Shown here: one piece after another, positions 16,727 through 25,629 of the stretch
Position numbering within the stretch: position 1 is the first letter of the stretch
Layout: every line of letters begins with the position of its first letter
Source of the DNA: DATEOR01 sp963841425
GTDB taxonomy: Bacteria > Actinomycetota > Thermoleophilia > Gaiellales > Gaiellaceae
Assembly: GCA_963841425.1 (NCBI GenBank)
Contig: CAWJCL010000005.1
Coordinates: forward strand, 240,869-304,868
DNA length: 64,000 nt
Direction of reading: 5' to 3'
Notes under the pieces: generated by a model
Database searches by the model: none
Told to the model about the DNA's origin: nothing
The model's input: the letters and a program-made list of their open reading frames with translations, nothing else
Made by a program: the position numbers and the translations under genes

Positions 16727-18192
16727 TGTGCGGGATCTTCGGTATCCACGCCCCCGACCGCGACGTCGCACGGCTGACGTACTTCGGCCTCTTCGCGCTG
16801 CAGCACCGCGGCCAGGAGTCGGCCGGGATCGCGGTCTCGGACGAAGGCCGCGTCACAGCCCTTCGCGACATGGGCCTCGTCACCCAGGTCTTCAGCGAGC
16901 AAAAGCTCCGCGGCCTCACCGGCCAGGTCGCGGTCGGCCACGCACGCTATTCGACGACGGGCTCGACGCACTGGGCAAACGCGCAGCCGATCATCCAGCA
17001 GGGCCGCGCGCGAGCCGTCGCGCTCGGGCACAACGGCAACCTGACGAACACGAGCGAGCTCCGCGCCGGACTCCTCGCGGACGGTGCGCGCCTTCGCTCG
17101 ACCTCCGACACCGAGGTGATCGCAGCGCTGATCGCTCGCGACGAGCGCCCGCTCGAGGAGGCGGTCGCCGGCGCGATGGGCAAGATCGAGGGCGCGTTCT
17201 CCGCCGTCCTCCTCGCCGAGGGAAAGCTCGTGGGCTTCCGCGACCCGTACGGGATCCGGCCCCTCGTGCTGGGAAGGCTCGAGGACGACTGGCTCCTCGC
17301 CTCCGAGACCTGCGCCTTCGACCTCCTGGGCGCCGAGCTCGAGCGGGAGCTCGCCCCGGGGGAGATGGTGGTGGTGGACGAGTCCGGGTACGAGGCGCGC
17401 CAGGCGGTGGAGCCCGCCGGAGCCGGCTCGCTCTGCATCTTCGAGTTCATCTACTTCGCGCGGCCCGACTCGAAGCTTCGCGGCGTCGAGCTCCACGGAG
17501 CCCGCGTGCGGATGGGCGAGCAACTGGCCGCCGAGGCGCCCGCGGAGGCCGACCTCGTCATGGCCGTCCCGGACTCGGGCACGCCGGCGGCGATCGGCTT
17601 CGCGCGCGCGAGCGGGATCCCCTTCGCCGAGGGGCTGATCAAGAACCGCTACGTCGGGCGCACGTTCATCCAGCCCGACCAGGCGCTCCGCGAGCACGGG
17701 ATCAAGACGAAGTTCAACCCGCTCGCCGAGGTCTCGGGAAAGCGCGTCGTTGTCGTGGACGACTCGATCGTTCGCGGCACGACGACCCGCAAGATCGTGG
17801 CGATGCTCTTCGAGGAGGGCGCGCTCGAGGTCCACCTGCGCATCTCCTCACCGCCCATCGTCTCGCCGTGCTTCTACGGGATCGACATGGCCGACGAGGA
17901 CGAGCTGATCGCCGGCGACCGCTCCGTCGAGGAGGTGCGGGTCGAGGTCGGCGCGACGAGCCTCGCCTACCTCTCTCTCGAAGGCCTGCAGGACTCGACC
18001 CGCAGGCCCGAGGGCACGTTTTGCCGCGCCTGCCTGACGAGGGACTATCCCACGCGGATCCCGGATGACCTGAAACTGGCGAAGCTCCGCTTCGAGGGTC
18101 AGACCGAGGGCGCGGGCTCCGAGCGCACGCGGGCGAACCCGACGAAGACGAACATGCTCGCCACGAGCGGCACGAGCCCCAAGGCCCCGTAG
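16726..18192 (+). CDS. purF: Amidophosphoribosyltransferase PurF
   Basis: First committed step of purine synthesis: PRPP plus glutamine to phosphoribosylamine. 488 residues. MCGIFGI gives the N-terminal nucleophile Cys after Met removal, with no propeptide. The class II glutaminase domain includes HARYSTTG and GHNGNL; the PRPP motif VVVVDDSIVRGTT is near residue 340. Four cysteines at the B. subtilis iron-sulfur positions are present (C236 in SLCIFEF, C382 in SPCFYGID, and CRAC near 433), so a 4Fe-4S cluster is likely. About 30 residues beyond the usual end (GQTEGAGSERT onward) overlap the convergent MFS gene for 94 bp. Confidence 0.95.
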   Translation: MCGIFGIHAPDRDVARLTYFGLFALQHRGQESAGIAVSDEGRVTALRDMGLVTQVFSEQKLRGLTGQVAVGHARYSTTGSTHWANAQPIIQQGRARAVALGHNGNLTNTSELRAGLLADGARLRSTSDTEVIAALIARDERPLEEAVAGAMGKIEGAFSAVLLAEGKLVGFRDPYGIRPLVLGRLEDDWLLASETCAFDLLGAELERELAPGEMVVVDESGYEARQAVEPAGAGSLCIFEFIYFARPDSKLRGVELHGARVRMGEQLAAEAPAEADLVMAVPDSGTPAAIGFARASGIPFAEGLIKNRYVGRTFIQPDQALREHGIKTKFNPLAEVSGKRVVVVDDSIVRGTTTRKIVAMLFEEGALEVHLRISSPPIVSPCFYGIDMADEDELIAGDRSVEEVRVEVGATSLAYLSLEGLQDSTRRPEGTFCRACLTRDYPTRIPDDLKLAKLRFEGQTEGAGSERTRANPTKTNMLATSGTSPKAP

Positions 18193-19199
18193 CCGAGCGC
18201 CTCGGCCACACCCCCGCCGATGGCCGGCCCCACGAGGTAGCCGACCGCCCACACCTGCGACCAGACGACCATCGCGAGCACGATGCGGTCGAGCCCGATC
18301 GACTCGAGGAGGACGCCGAGCGCGCCCGCCTCGCCCGCGCCGACGCCGAGCCCGCAGAGGATCGCGACGACGACCCAGAGGCCGATGAGCTCGGTCGCGC
18401 CGCCGAGGGCGATCGAGAGCGTCATGAGCACCGTCGCGACGCCGAGCACGGGCCTCGGCGCCCGGCGGCCCGAGAGCGCGGCCGCCCCGGACGAGATGAG
18501 CGCGGCGAGGACGTAGAGCGCCGCAATCTCGGCCTGGCTGAGCTCGTCGGCGAAGTGGAGCGGCATCGGACCGTCGAAAGTGCCGAGCGTCAGCGCGACC
18601 ATGAAGATGCCCGCCGAGGCGAGCAGGAAGCCCGGCGTCCTGAGCGCGGCCCGGTCGGAGCCGAACTTGGCCGCGTCCTTGGGAGCGCCGATCCCGACGA
18701 GCGCCAGGGTCAGCGCCGTCACGAGCACGAGGTGGATGAGAAACGGAGTGCTGATCCCTCCGACTCCGCCGATCGCCGGGCCCGCGATCGCTCCGAGGCC
18801 GTAGGCGGCGAGGATGCCGGTCAGCCGCTTGTACTCCTCACCGGGATACCGCTCGAGGATCGCGAAGGCCGTCCCGATCCAGAGCCCGCCCGCGCCGATC
18901 CCCTGGACGAGCCTGGCCGGGAAGTAGACGCCGAGGCTCTCGCCGAAGATGAAGCCGAGGTCGCCGACGATGACGAGGGCGAGCGAGGCGAACAGGACGG
19001 CGAGGGCATGCCGTCGCTGCAGCACGCGGGCGGCGAGCGGGTAGCCGACCATCTGCCCGACGGCGAACGATGCGACGAGCGCGCCCATGAGCCCCGGCCC
19101 GGCGCCGGTCGCATCGCCGATCTCGGGAACGACGGGCGCAATGATGCTGTAGCCCGCGGAGTCGAGCGCCGCGAGCGCGAAGAGGACGGCGAACGCCAA
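18099..19199 (-). CDS. MFS transporter
   Basis: A 366-residue major facilitator protein, on the short side but with recognisable twelve-helix pattern: LDSAGYSIIAPVVPEIG in TM1, the loop GYPLAARVLQRRHAL (motif A-like), and QGIGAGGLWIGTAFAILERYP in TM4. Last gene of a minus-strand run PucR - aminotransferase - aldehyde dehydrogenase - MFS with gaps of 4-6 bp, so likely the uptake or export system for that pathway's substrate. Its 3' end overlaps the purF 3' end by 94 bp. Confidence 0.82.
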   Translation of the reverse strand: MAFAVLFALAALDSAGYSIIAPVVPEIGDATGAGPGLMGALVASFAVGQMVGYPLAARVLQRRHALAVLFASLALVIVGDLGFIFGESLGVYFPARLVQGIGAGGLWIGTAFAILERYPGEEYKRLTGILAAYGLGAIAGPAIGGVGGISTPFLIHLVLVTALTLALVGIGAPKDAAKFGSDRAALRTPGFLLASAGIFMVALTLGTFDGPMPLHFADELSQAEIAALYVLAALISSGAAALSGRRAPRPVLGVATVLMTLSIALGGATELIGLWVVVAILCGLGVGAGEAGALGVLLESIGLDRIVLAMVVWSQVWAVGYLVGPAIGGGVAEALGYGALGLVPLVASMFVFVGFARVRSEPAPSV

Positions 19200-19205
19200 G
19201 GAGGG

Positions 19206-20666
19206 CTAGCTCAGGTCCCCCACGTCGAGCACGACCGTCTTCAGGTCGGTCATGTCGAGCATCGTGTAGCGCCCGCCGATCCGCCCCCAGCCGGTACGCG
19301 TGCCGGCGGCGCCGCCGAACGGCTCGTGCGCCTCCCAGTAGTCCGTCGAGTCGTTGACGACGACGTTGCCGACACGCAGGCTGTCGAGATAGCGGAAAGC
19401 GCGCTGGAGGCTCGTCGTGTAGACGGCCGCCTGGAGGCCGAGGTGCGAGTCGTTCGCGACCGCGATCGCCTCGTCGTCGCTCGCAACGCTGATGAGCGGG
19501 ACGATCGGCCCGAACGTCTCGTCGCGGTTGATGAGCGTGTCGGTGCCGACCCGGTCGATCACGGTCGGCTGGTAGTAGAGGCTCGTCGGCCGGCCCTCGT
19601 CCCGCGAGCCGCCGACGACCACCTCGGCGCCCTTGGCGAGCGCGTCTTCCAGATGGGCGTCCATCTTCTGCGCCGTCGGCTCGTTGTTCATCGGGCCGAC
19701 GAGGGTGTCGTCGTCGAAGGGGTCGCCGAGCTTCCAGTCCCCGGCCTCCTTCACGACCGCGGCGAGAAAATCCTCGTGCACACGCTTGTCCACGAGAACG
19801 CGCTCCGTAGCGCAGCACACCTGGCCGGCGCAGAAGAAGCCGCCGAAAACCGCGCCCTTCGCGGCGGCCTCGAGGTCGGCGTCGGCGCAGACGATCACGG
19901 GCCCGTTCCCGCTCGCCTCGATCAGGGAGCGCTTGAGTCCCGCGGCGCGGACGATCTTCTCCGCGGTCGTGTGCGAGCCGACGAAGCCGACGCAGTCGAC
20001 GTTCTCGTCCTGGATGAGCCGCTCCCCCACCTTGCCGTCGCCGTAGACGACGTTGACGACACCTTCGGGGAGCCCGGCGTCGGCCATGATCTGCATGAAG
20101 TTCGCCATCGCGATCGGCGTCCACTCGGACGGCTTCATGACGATCGCGTTCCCCGCAGCGATCCCCGGCGCGATCAGCTCGACCGGGATCAGCGTCGGGA
20201 AGTTCCACGGCGTGATCCCCGCGTAGACGCCGTTCGGCTTGCGAAAGGTGAGGATGCGCTTGTTCACGTCCTGCGAGGGGATGACGGCGGTCTCCATCCG
20301 CTTCACGTCCTCGGCGGCGATGCGGAAGTTCTCCGCGGTCTCCTCGATGTCCGGGATCGCCTCGGCGACGTAGGGCTTCCCCTGCTCGAGGGAGAGCTCG
20401 CGCGCGAAGTCCTCCTTGCGCTCCTCGATCAGGTCGGCGATGGCGTGGCAGACTTTCGCGCGGTCCCACGCGGAGAGCGCCGCCCACTTCGGCTGGGCCT
20501 CGCGCGCGGCCTTCGCGGCCTGCTTGACGTCCTCCTCGCTCGCGTTCGGCGCATCGGCGAGCTTCTCGCCCGTCACGGGGGAGACGATCTCCCGCGCCTC
20601 GTCGCCCGTCGCCTCGACCCAGTCGCCGGCGACGAAGTTCTGCAGCGTCTTCACAGCTGTCGCCAT
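19206..20666 (-). CDS. Aldehyde dehydrogenase (semialdehyde type)
   Basis: A 486-residue NAD(P)-dependent aldehyde dehydrogenase. Motifs in order: GITPWNFPTLIPV (oxyanion Asn), IVMKPSEWTP (cofactor Lys), GFVGSHTTAEKIV, catalytic Glu in IEASGNGP near residue 255, catalytic Cys in AGQVCCATERV near 289, and DETFGPIVPLI. The general Glu motif is usually LELGGKxP, so it is a divergent member. With the coupled class III aminotransferase it would oxidise the semialdehyde made by transamination of an omega-amino acid or amine (GABA, beta-alanine, putrescine products). 4 bp after the aminotransferase gene. Confidence 0.9.
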   Translation of the reverse strand: MATAVKTLQNFVAGDWVEATGDEAREIVSPVTGEKLADAPNASEEDVKQAAKAAREAQPKWAALSAWDRAKVCHAIADLIEERKEDFARELSLEQGKPYVAEAIPDIEETAENFRIAAEDVKRMETAVIPSQDVNKRILTFRKPNGVYAGITPWNFPTLIPVELIAPGIAAGNAIVMKPSEWTPIAMANFMQIMADAGLPEGVVNVVYGDGKVGERLIQDENVDCVGFVGSHTTAEKIVRAAGLKRSLIEASGNGPVIVCADADLEAAAKGAVFGGFFCAGQVCCATERVLVDKRVHEDFLAAVVKEAGDWKLGDPFDDDTLVGPMNNEPTAQKMDAHLEDALAKGAEVVVGGSRDEGRPTSLYYQPTVIDRVGTDTLINRDETFGPIVPLISVASDDEAIAVANDSHLGLQAAVYTTSLQRAFRYLDSLRVGNVVVNDSTDYWEAHEPFGGAAGTRTGWGRIGGRYTMLDMTDLKTVVLDVGDLS

Positions 20667-20670
20667 GTCC

Positions 20671-22035
20671 CTATGCCTCCACTTTCGTGTTGACCCGGTC
20701 CCACGCCTCGTCCAGCACCTGGCGCAGGACGCCCACCATCTCGTCGAACTCCTCCGGTCCGGCCACGAGCGGCGGCGCGAACTGCGCGCATGTCTCGCCG
20801 CGGTCGTCGAAGCGCATGTAGACGCCGAGCTCGCGCGTGCGCGGGAGCAGGAACGTCTTGATCAGGTCGTCGCGCTCGGCCGGCGTGAAGGTCTCCTTGG
20901 TCTCCTTGTCCTTCACGAGCTCGAGGGAGTAGAAGTAGCCGTCGCCGCGCACATCGCCGACCATCGGATGGATCCCGGCCAGCTCTTCGAGTTGGCCGCG
21001 GAAAACACCTTGGTACTTCTGAACGCGCCCAATCAAGTCTTCACTTTCGAAGACGGCCAGGTTCGCCAAGGCGATTGCACATGAGAGCGGGTGGCCGCCG
21101 AAGGTGATCCCATGCGTGAACGCGGTCTTCTTCTCCGCGAAGAACGGCTCGATCGTGCGCTCGTTGGCGATGAGGGCGCCGAGCGGCGCATACGCCGAGG
21201 TGATCCCCTTGGCCACCGTCATCATGTCTGGCTCGATCCCGTAGCGCGTCGTCCCGAACCAGTCGCCGACGCGGCCGAAGCCGCAGATGACCTCGTCGGC
21301 CACGAGCAGGAGCCCGTGCTCGTCGCAGATCTCGCGCACGCGCTCGAAGTAGCCCTCGGGCGGGGTGATCGAGCCGGCCGAGTTCTGGACCGGCTCGAGG
21401 ATGACTGCCGCGACGGTCTCCGGCCCCTCGTTTCGCACGATGCCGTCGATCTCATCGGCGCACTGGAGGTTGCAGCGGGACTCCTCCGAGCAGTACGGGC
21501 AGCGATAGCGGTACGGCATCGGCGCGCGCAGGCAGCCGGGCAGGAGGGGCTCGAACTGGGAGCGGAGCGCCGGGCTCCCGTTGATGGAGAGCGCGCCCAT
21601 GGTCGTCCCGTGGTAGGCGCTGCGGCGCGTGACGAACTTGTAGCGCGTCGGCTCCCCGCGCAGCCGGTGGTACTGGCGCGCGACCTTGAGCGCGGTCTCG
21701 ACGGCCTCGGAGCCGCCGCCGACGAAGAAGATGCGCCCGACGTCGAACGGGACGAGGTCGGTGATCTTCTCGGCGAGCTCGAGCGCGGGCGGCGTCGCGT
21801 ACCCGACCCAGTTCGTGAAGAACGGGAGCTGGTCGAGCTGCTTCTGTGCGGCCTCGGTGATCCCCGGCCAGGGCCCGTAGCCGATGTTGACGCAGTAGAG
21901 CGCCGAGAGCGCGTCGAGGTAGCGGTTGCCCTCGTTGTCCCAGATGTAGCACCCCTCGCCCCGCTCGATGACGAGCTGCGGCGCCCCTGCCGCGGTGAAG
22001 TGTCGCCAGAGGTGGTCCGTCGGCGCAGTCGTCAA
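20671..22035 (-). CDS. Class III (omega) aminotransferase
   Basis: A 454-residue fold-type I PLP enzyme. Motifs: GCYIWDNEGNRYLDALSAL, GGSEAVETALKVARQYH (phosphate), AYHGTTMGAL, ADEVICGFGRVG, and PLP lysine in TVAKGITSAYAPLG. An insert with CPYCSEESRCNLQC could bind a metal; I do not know it as a family constant. Substrate is likely an omega-amino acid or polyamine. Start TTG at 22035 has AAGGAG 8 nt upstream and overlaps the PucR stop (ATGAATTGA), giving translational coupling. The frame stays open far upstream of this start, but that part reads as arginine-rich antisense shadow. Confidence 0.9.
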   Translation of the reverse strand: MTTAPTDHLWRHFTAAGAPQLVIERGEGCYIWDNEGNRYLDALSALYCVNIGYGPWPGITEAAQKQLDQLPFFTNWVGYATPPALELAEKITDLVPFDVGRIFFVGGGSEAVETALKVARQYHRLRGEPTRYKFVTRRSAYHGTTMGALSINGSPALRSQFEPLLPGCLRAPMPYRYRCPYCSEESRCNLQCADEIDGIVRNEGPETVAAVILEPVQNSAGSITPPEGYFERVREICDEHGLLLVADEVICGFGRVGDWFGTTRYGIEPDMMTVAKGITSAYAPLGALIANERTIEPFFAEKKTAFTHGITFGGHPLSCAIALANLAVFESEDLIGRVQKYQGVFRGQLEELAGIHPMVGDVRGDGYFYSLELVKDKETKETFTPAERDDLIKTFLLPRTRELGVYMRFDDRGETCAQFAPPLVAGPEEFDEMVGVLRQVLDEAWDRVNTKVEA

Positions 22036-23486
22036 TTCATGCTCCTTCCGTTGCGTGCGGCGAGGGCCTGTTTGGCCTTCACGGCCAACCAGAGCTCCAT
22101 GCGCTGCTCGGGATCGTCGGGGTGGCGGCCCGTCTGCTCGCGCAGGCGGTCCATCCGGTAGCGAAGGGTGTGGCGGTGAACGCCGAGCTCGTCGGCGGCG
22201 TCGCTCCAGCGACAGCCGGCGTCGAGCAGGGCGGTGAGGGACTCGACCAGCCAGGTGTTCGACGCGGCCGGACCGAGCACGCGGTCGACGAAAGCCTCGA
22301 GGGCGGCGTCGGGAAGGCTGAGCAGAAGCTCGAGAGAGCCGAGGTCCTGATAGGAGGCGACTTCGCCGCTCCCAGCATCGAGCGCCGCGCGCGCCTCGAG
22401 AAGGCTCCGCCCGAGGCCCCGGCCCTGCGAAGGGCGGCCGACGCCGACTCTCGCCATCGGCTCCGCCCCGACGACGCGGCGGGCAAGAGTCATGACGGCC
22501 TGTTCGCTGTCGACGCCGACGAGGAAGGCGGCGCGATCGCGGCGGGCAGTGGAGAGATAGGGCACACTGCCGCGCTCGAGCTCCTCGGCGACCTCGTCGC
22601 GCAGGCGCTCGCTGGAGAGGCCGTTGCGGGGGACGGCGAGGAGCGCCGCGTACTCGCGGTCGGACTCGAGCCCGAAGGCGGCCATTCGCCGCGCGGCCTC
22701 GCGGTCGTCGAGGCGGTCGTCCTCGAGATCCTCGAGGAGGTCGCCGGCCAGGCGCAGCTCGGCCGCGCTCACCGCCCGCCTGCGCGAAAGCTCGAAGGCG
22801 AGCGCCGACTGCCCGTGGTGAAGGACGAGGCGGTCGTACTCGCCGAAGTCGCCGCCGTCCCGGGCGGCCTTCAGCGTGACCATCTCGCCGGGAGAGACGA
22901 CGGGCAGCTCGAGGGCGCTCTCGAAGCCGAGCCGGTTTCGGGCGTGGCGCTCGGCGACGACGCGGCCGTTCTCGTCCACGAGCGCGAGACTGCACCCGAG
23001 ATGGTTGCAGACGACGGCAAGGAGCGCCTGGAGCCCGCGGCCCTCGAGGACCGCTGCGGCCAGCCGCTCGTGCACCTCGAGCGCGCGCGTCATCTGCTCG
23101 AGCTGTTCGCTCGCGAGGTGCGTCACCGCCGCCTTCGTGATGGCGACGAACGGGATCTCGTAGGGCACCGCGAGGACCGGGAAGGAGAGCTTGGTCGCCT
23201 CCTCGACGATCGGAGCAGGCACAGCGGGGAAGCCGAAGCCCACGCCGAAGCCGAGTCCCGCGAGCCCGTGCTTGGCGAGCCGGCGCACGTAGGCGCGCTG
23301 CGTCGTCGCCATCTCGCCCACGCCGAGCCCGGTGGTGAGGAGGAACTCGCCGCCTTCGAGGAACTGGGTCGGGTCGGCGAGCTCGGAGACGTGCAGCCAG
23401 CTGACCTCGTTCCGAAGCCCTTCCGCGCCGGCGGCGACGGCCAGGCCGAGCTCGGGGAGCTCCGCGATCTCCTGAACCGTCAGCAC
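22032..23486 (-). CDS. PucR-family transcriptional regulator
   Basis: A 484-residue activator type. N-terminal PucR sensory domain (LTVQEIAELPELGLAV ... WLHVSELADPTQFLEGGEFLLTTG), central GGDEF-like/CdaR region, and C-terminal HTH_30 (CRWSDAADELGVHRHTLRYRMDRL). Family members sense purine-degradation products, amino acids or polyamines and switch on adjacent catabolic genes. First gene of the PucR - aminotransferase - ALDH - MFS operon and therefore the likely pathway-specific regulator. Start GTG at 23486. Confidence 0.9.
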   Translation of the reverse strand: MLTVQEIAELPELGLAVAAGAEGLRNEVSWLHVSELADPTQFLEGGEFLLTTGLGVGEMATTQRAYVRRLAKHGLAGLGFGVGFGFPAVPAPIVEEATKLSFPVLAVPYEIPFVAITKAAVTHLASEQLEQMTRALEVHERLAAAVLEGRGLQALLAVVCNHLGCSLALVDENGRVVAERHARNRLGFESALELPVVSPGEMVTLKAARDGGDFGEYDRLVLHHGQSALAFELSRRRAVSAAELRLAGDLLEDLEDDRLDDREAARRMAAFGLESDREYAALLAVPRNGLSSERLRDEVAEELERGSVPYLSTARRDRAAFLVGVDSEQAVMTLARRVVGAEPMARVGVGRPSQGRGLGRSLLEARAALDAGSGEVASYQDLGSLELLLSLPDAALEAFVDRVLGPAASNTWLVESLTALLDAGCRWSDAADELGVHRHTLRYRMDRLREQTGRHPDDPEQRMELWLAVKAKQALAARNGRSMN

Positions 23487-23530
23487 GAAGTGCGGCGACT
23501 CAGGCGCCCATCCTGCTTCGGCCTCTTAGT

Positions 23531-23606
23531 ACGCACGGGCCAAAACCGTACGCCGTTCGGCGCATTGGAGCAACCAGGAACGCACGTCTCTTGGACGCAC
23601 GGGCCA
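23531..23606. promoter_or_regulatory. Two direct repeats upstream of the PucR operon
   Basis: ACGCACGGGCCA occurs at 23531-23542 and again at 23595-23606, 64 bp apart (about six helical turns). Both lie upstream of the PucR gene, so they are candidate binding sites for PucR. No experiment or known consensus backs this. Confidence 0.35.
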
Positions 23607-23610
23607 GAGG

Positions 23611-23632
23611 GAGGGCCGGGCGACCGGCCCTC
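23611..23632 (-). terminator. Hairpin after the small membrane protein gene
   Basis: GAGGGCCGG and CCGGCCCTC form a perfect 9-bp stem with a GCGA loop, 4 nt after the stop codon of the minus-strand gene that ends at 23637. It separates that gene from the PucR operon. Confidence 0.6.
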
Positions 23633-23636
23633 CGTG

Positions 23637-23891
23637 CTAGTGGCCTTCGATGACCTTGCCGGCCTTGGCGATGCCGCGGGAGATCATGTACGCGGCGGCG
23701 AGGAACACGGTCGCAGTCGTGAACTCCGGCCAGTCGACCCGGTCGGATGCCACGGTGATGATGAAGACCACGGCCCAGACGAGCAGGAAGACGACGAGCT
23801 CGCCGTTGGGGGCGGGCATCGTCGGCATGCCGTAGTACGGCTGCCCGTAACCCTGGGTCGGAGGCGGAGCTGGTGGAGTGCTTTGCGTCAT
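23637..23891 (-). CDS. Small proline-rich two-TM membrane protein
   Basis: 84 residues: a Pro/Gly/Tyr-rich cytoplasmic-type head (TPPAPPPTQGYGQPYYGMP), then two hydrophobic helices (LVVFLLVWAVVFIITVA and FTTATVFLAAAYMIS) and a short basic tail. No family recognised. Start ATG at 23891; the longer open frame upstream reads through antisense of the VOC gene. Divergent from that VOC gene with a 48-bp gap. Confidence 0.65.
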   Translation of the reverse strand: MTQSTPPAPPPTQGYGQPYYGMPTMPAPNGELVVFLLVWAVVFIITVASDRVDWPEFTTATVFLAAAYMISRGIAKAGKVIEGH

Positions 23892-23939
23892 GGTCGCCCC
23901 GTTCCCCACGGCGAGGCCGATTCCTCCGCGCCGAGTACG

Positions 23940-24563
23940 ATGGGGCCGCCGGTGCACCTGTTCCACTACCACCTCGTGACGAGCAAGGTCCGGCTGCTCG
24001 AGGCCCGGTATCTCGGCAAGCTCGGCTTCGAGCTCATCGGCCGCTACGGCTGGCGGGGCGAGAGCTCGCACTGGTTCGAGGCCGGCACGTCCTGGGAGGA
24101 GCTAGACAAGATCGGCTTCCGCCTGCGACTCGTCGAGGTCGGGCGCGGCGCCGTGAACGTCGTCCTCCAACCCGGTCACTGGGACGTGCCGCGAGTCGAC
24201 CACCTCGGCATCGCGCTCGACGAGGAGGATTACGAGACCGTCCTCGACCGGGCCCGCGATCTCGGCCTGAAGATCCAGGATCACCCGGGCAAGCGCACGT
24301 TCGTCACGACCGAGGCCGGCTACCGGCTCGAGGTGCATCCGCCCCGCGACTGGGTCGACGACGCCCTCGCGCAGGCGGACGAGCTCCAGATCGGCGAGCT
24401 CCACCTGCGCGCCCACGACCCCGAGGAGAAGGCGGTCGCGCTGTCCGAGATCCTCCTCCTCGAGCGCGAGGGCACGAGCGTGCACCTCGGTGAGAGCATC
24501 GTGCGCTTTCTCCCCGCCGGGCCCGAAGGCCGCCCCGAGCTCGTCGCCGAGGTGCTGGCGTGA
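23940..24563 (+). CDS. VOC-superfamily protein
   Basis: 207 residues with VOC-like halves: an N-terminal module starting VHLFHYHLVTSKVRLLEARY and a module with VDHLGIALDEEDYETVL and GYRLEVHPP. The His in VDHLGIAL and Glu in YRLEVH are at metal-ligand positions. The C-terminal 60 residues are outside a single VOC unit and may form an incomplete second one. Reaction unknown. ATG at 23940. It precedes purM by 169 bp but shares no obvious function with it. Confidence 0.65.
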   Translation: MGPPVHLFHYHLVTSKVRLLEARYLGKLGFELIGRYGWRGESSHWFEAGTSWEELDKIGFRLRLVEVGRGAVNVVLQPGHWDVPRVDHLGIALDEEDYETVLDRARDLGLKIQDHPGKRTFVTTEAGYRLEVHPPRDWVDDALAQADELQIGELHLRAHDPEEKAVALSEILLLEREGTSVHLGESIVRFLPAGPEGRPELVAEVLA

Positions 24564-24732
24564 GCTTGCTCATGTTCCTCGGGCCGCCTGGGCAAAGGAT
24601 GCAAGCGAGTGGCGCGCAGGACAGTGCAGATCAGCACGGCCAAGTGCCACGAGCGCCGCATGCTGCCGCCCGGGTGGTCAGCCTTCGGCGGGGCCCGGCT
24701 CCGCCGGGCGGGAGTCGAAGGCGGCGAGGGGC

Positions 24733-25629
24733 GTGAGCGCGTACGAGGCGGCGGGCGTGTCTCTCGGCAAGGCAGAGGGCATCGTCGAGCGGCTGCGCGC
24801 CGCGGTCGCATCGACCGGCGGATCGGTGGGCGGCTTCGCAGGCCTCCATCCGCTGGACGACGACCGGCTCCTCGCCGCCACGATGGACGGCGTCGGCACG
24901 AAGCTGATCCTCTCGCGCAGCGCAGGCCGGCTCTTCGACGCCGGCGCCGATCTTGCGGCGCATTGCGTGAACGATGTCGCGACGACCGGCGCCGACCCGC
25001 TCTTCTTCCTCGACTACGTCGCCTCCGGCTCCCTCGACCTCGAGGAGGTCGCCCAGCTCGTCGAGGGCGCCGCCTCCGTCTGTCGTGAGGCGGGGTGCGC
25101 GATCCTCGGCGGCGAGAGCGCGGAGCTTCCCGGGATCTACCGCGACGACGAGCTCGACTTCGCCGGCGCCTGCGTCGGGCTCGTGCGCCGCGCCGACCTC
25201 GTCGACGGCTCGCGCTGCGAGGCCGGTGACGTGGTCCTCGGGCTTCCGTCCTCGGGCCTGCACGCGAACGGCTTCACCCTCGTCCGCAGCCTGGTCGGGG
25301 ACGAGGGCTTCGACGCCGACCTGTTGCTCCCGCCGACGCAGCTCTACCTCGAGGACGTGCGCCGCCTGCGCGACCAGGCCGACGTCCGCGCCCTCGCGCA
25401 CATCACCGGCGGCGGGATCATGGGCAATCTGCCGCGCGTCCTTCCGGCGGGCGTCCGCGCGGAGATCGACTGGGGCTCGTGGGAGCGCCCTTCGGTCTAC
25501 GCCTGGCTCGACGAGCAGGGCGTCCCGGAGGAGGAGCAGCGCCGTGTGTTCAACGTCGGCATCGGAATGTGCGCCGTCGTCCCCGAGAGCGACGCGGGCG
25601 CGGGGCTCGTCATCGGCCGGCTCGCGTGA
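24733..25629 (+). CDS. purM: Phosphoribosylaminoimidazole synthetase PurM
   Basis: AIR synthetase, closing the imidazole ring from FGAM with ATP. 298 residues, shorter than the common 330-350 form; the deficit is at the C-terminus after FNVGIGMCAVVPE. Motifs: MDGVGTKLILS, HCVNDVATTGADPLFFLDYVA, GGESAELPG, GLPSSGLHANGFTLVR and HITGGGIMGNLPRVLP. GTG at 24733 is preceded by GGCGAGGGG and starts the conserved SAYEAAGVSLGKAE. Its stop overlaps the purN start (GTGA). Confidence 0.93.
   Translation: MSAYEAAGVSLGKAEGIVERLRAAVASTGGSVGGFAGLHPLDDDRLLAATMDGVGTKLILSRSAGRLFDAGADLAAHCVNDVATTGADPLFFLDYVASGSLDLEEVAQLVEGAASVCREAGCAILGGESAELPGIYRDDELDFAGACVGLVRRADLVDGSRCEAGDVVLGLPSSGLHANGFTLVRSLVGDEGFDADLLLPPTQLYLEDVRRLRDQADVRALAHITGGGIMGNLPRVLPAGVRAEIDWGSWERPSVYAWLDEQGVPEEEQRRVFNVGIGMCAVVPESDAGAGLVIGRLA

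Noticed and set aside
14573..16771. 732-codon minus-strand open frame opposite purL
   Set aside because: No family motifs, composition of an antisense frame, and purL is certain.
18555..20693. 712-codon plus-strand open frame opposite ALDH and MFS
   Set aside because: Antisense shadow; both minus-strand genes have full motif sets.
22036..22995. N-terminal extension of the aminotransferase
   Set aside because: The extra 320 residues are Arg/Pro-rich antisense-like and overlap PucR; TTG at 22035 with AAGGAG is the natural start.
24564..24732. Leader before purM as a riboswitch or structured RNA
   Set aside because: GC stems such as CCCGGC-TCC-GCCGGG exist, but no conserved core of the purine, cobalamin or other switch classes could be matched.
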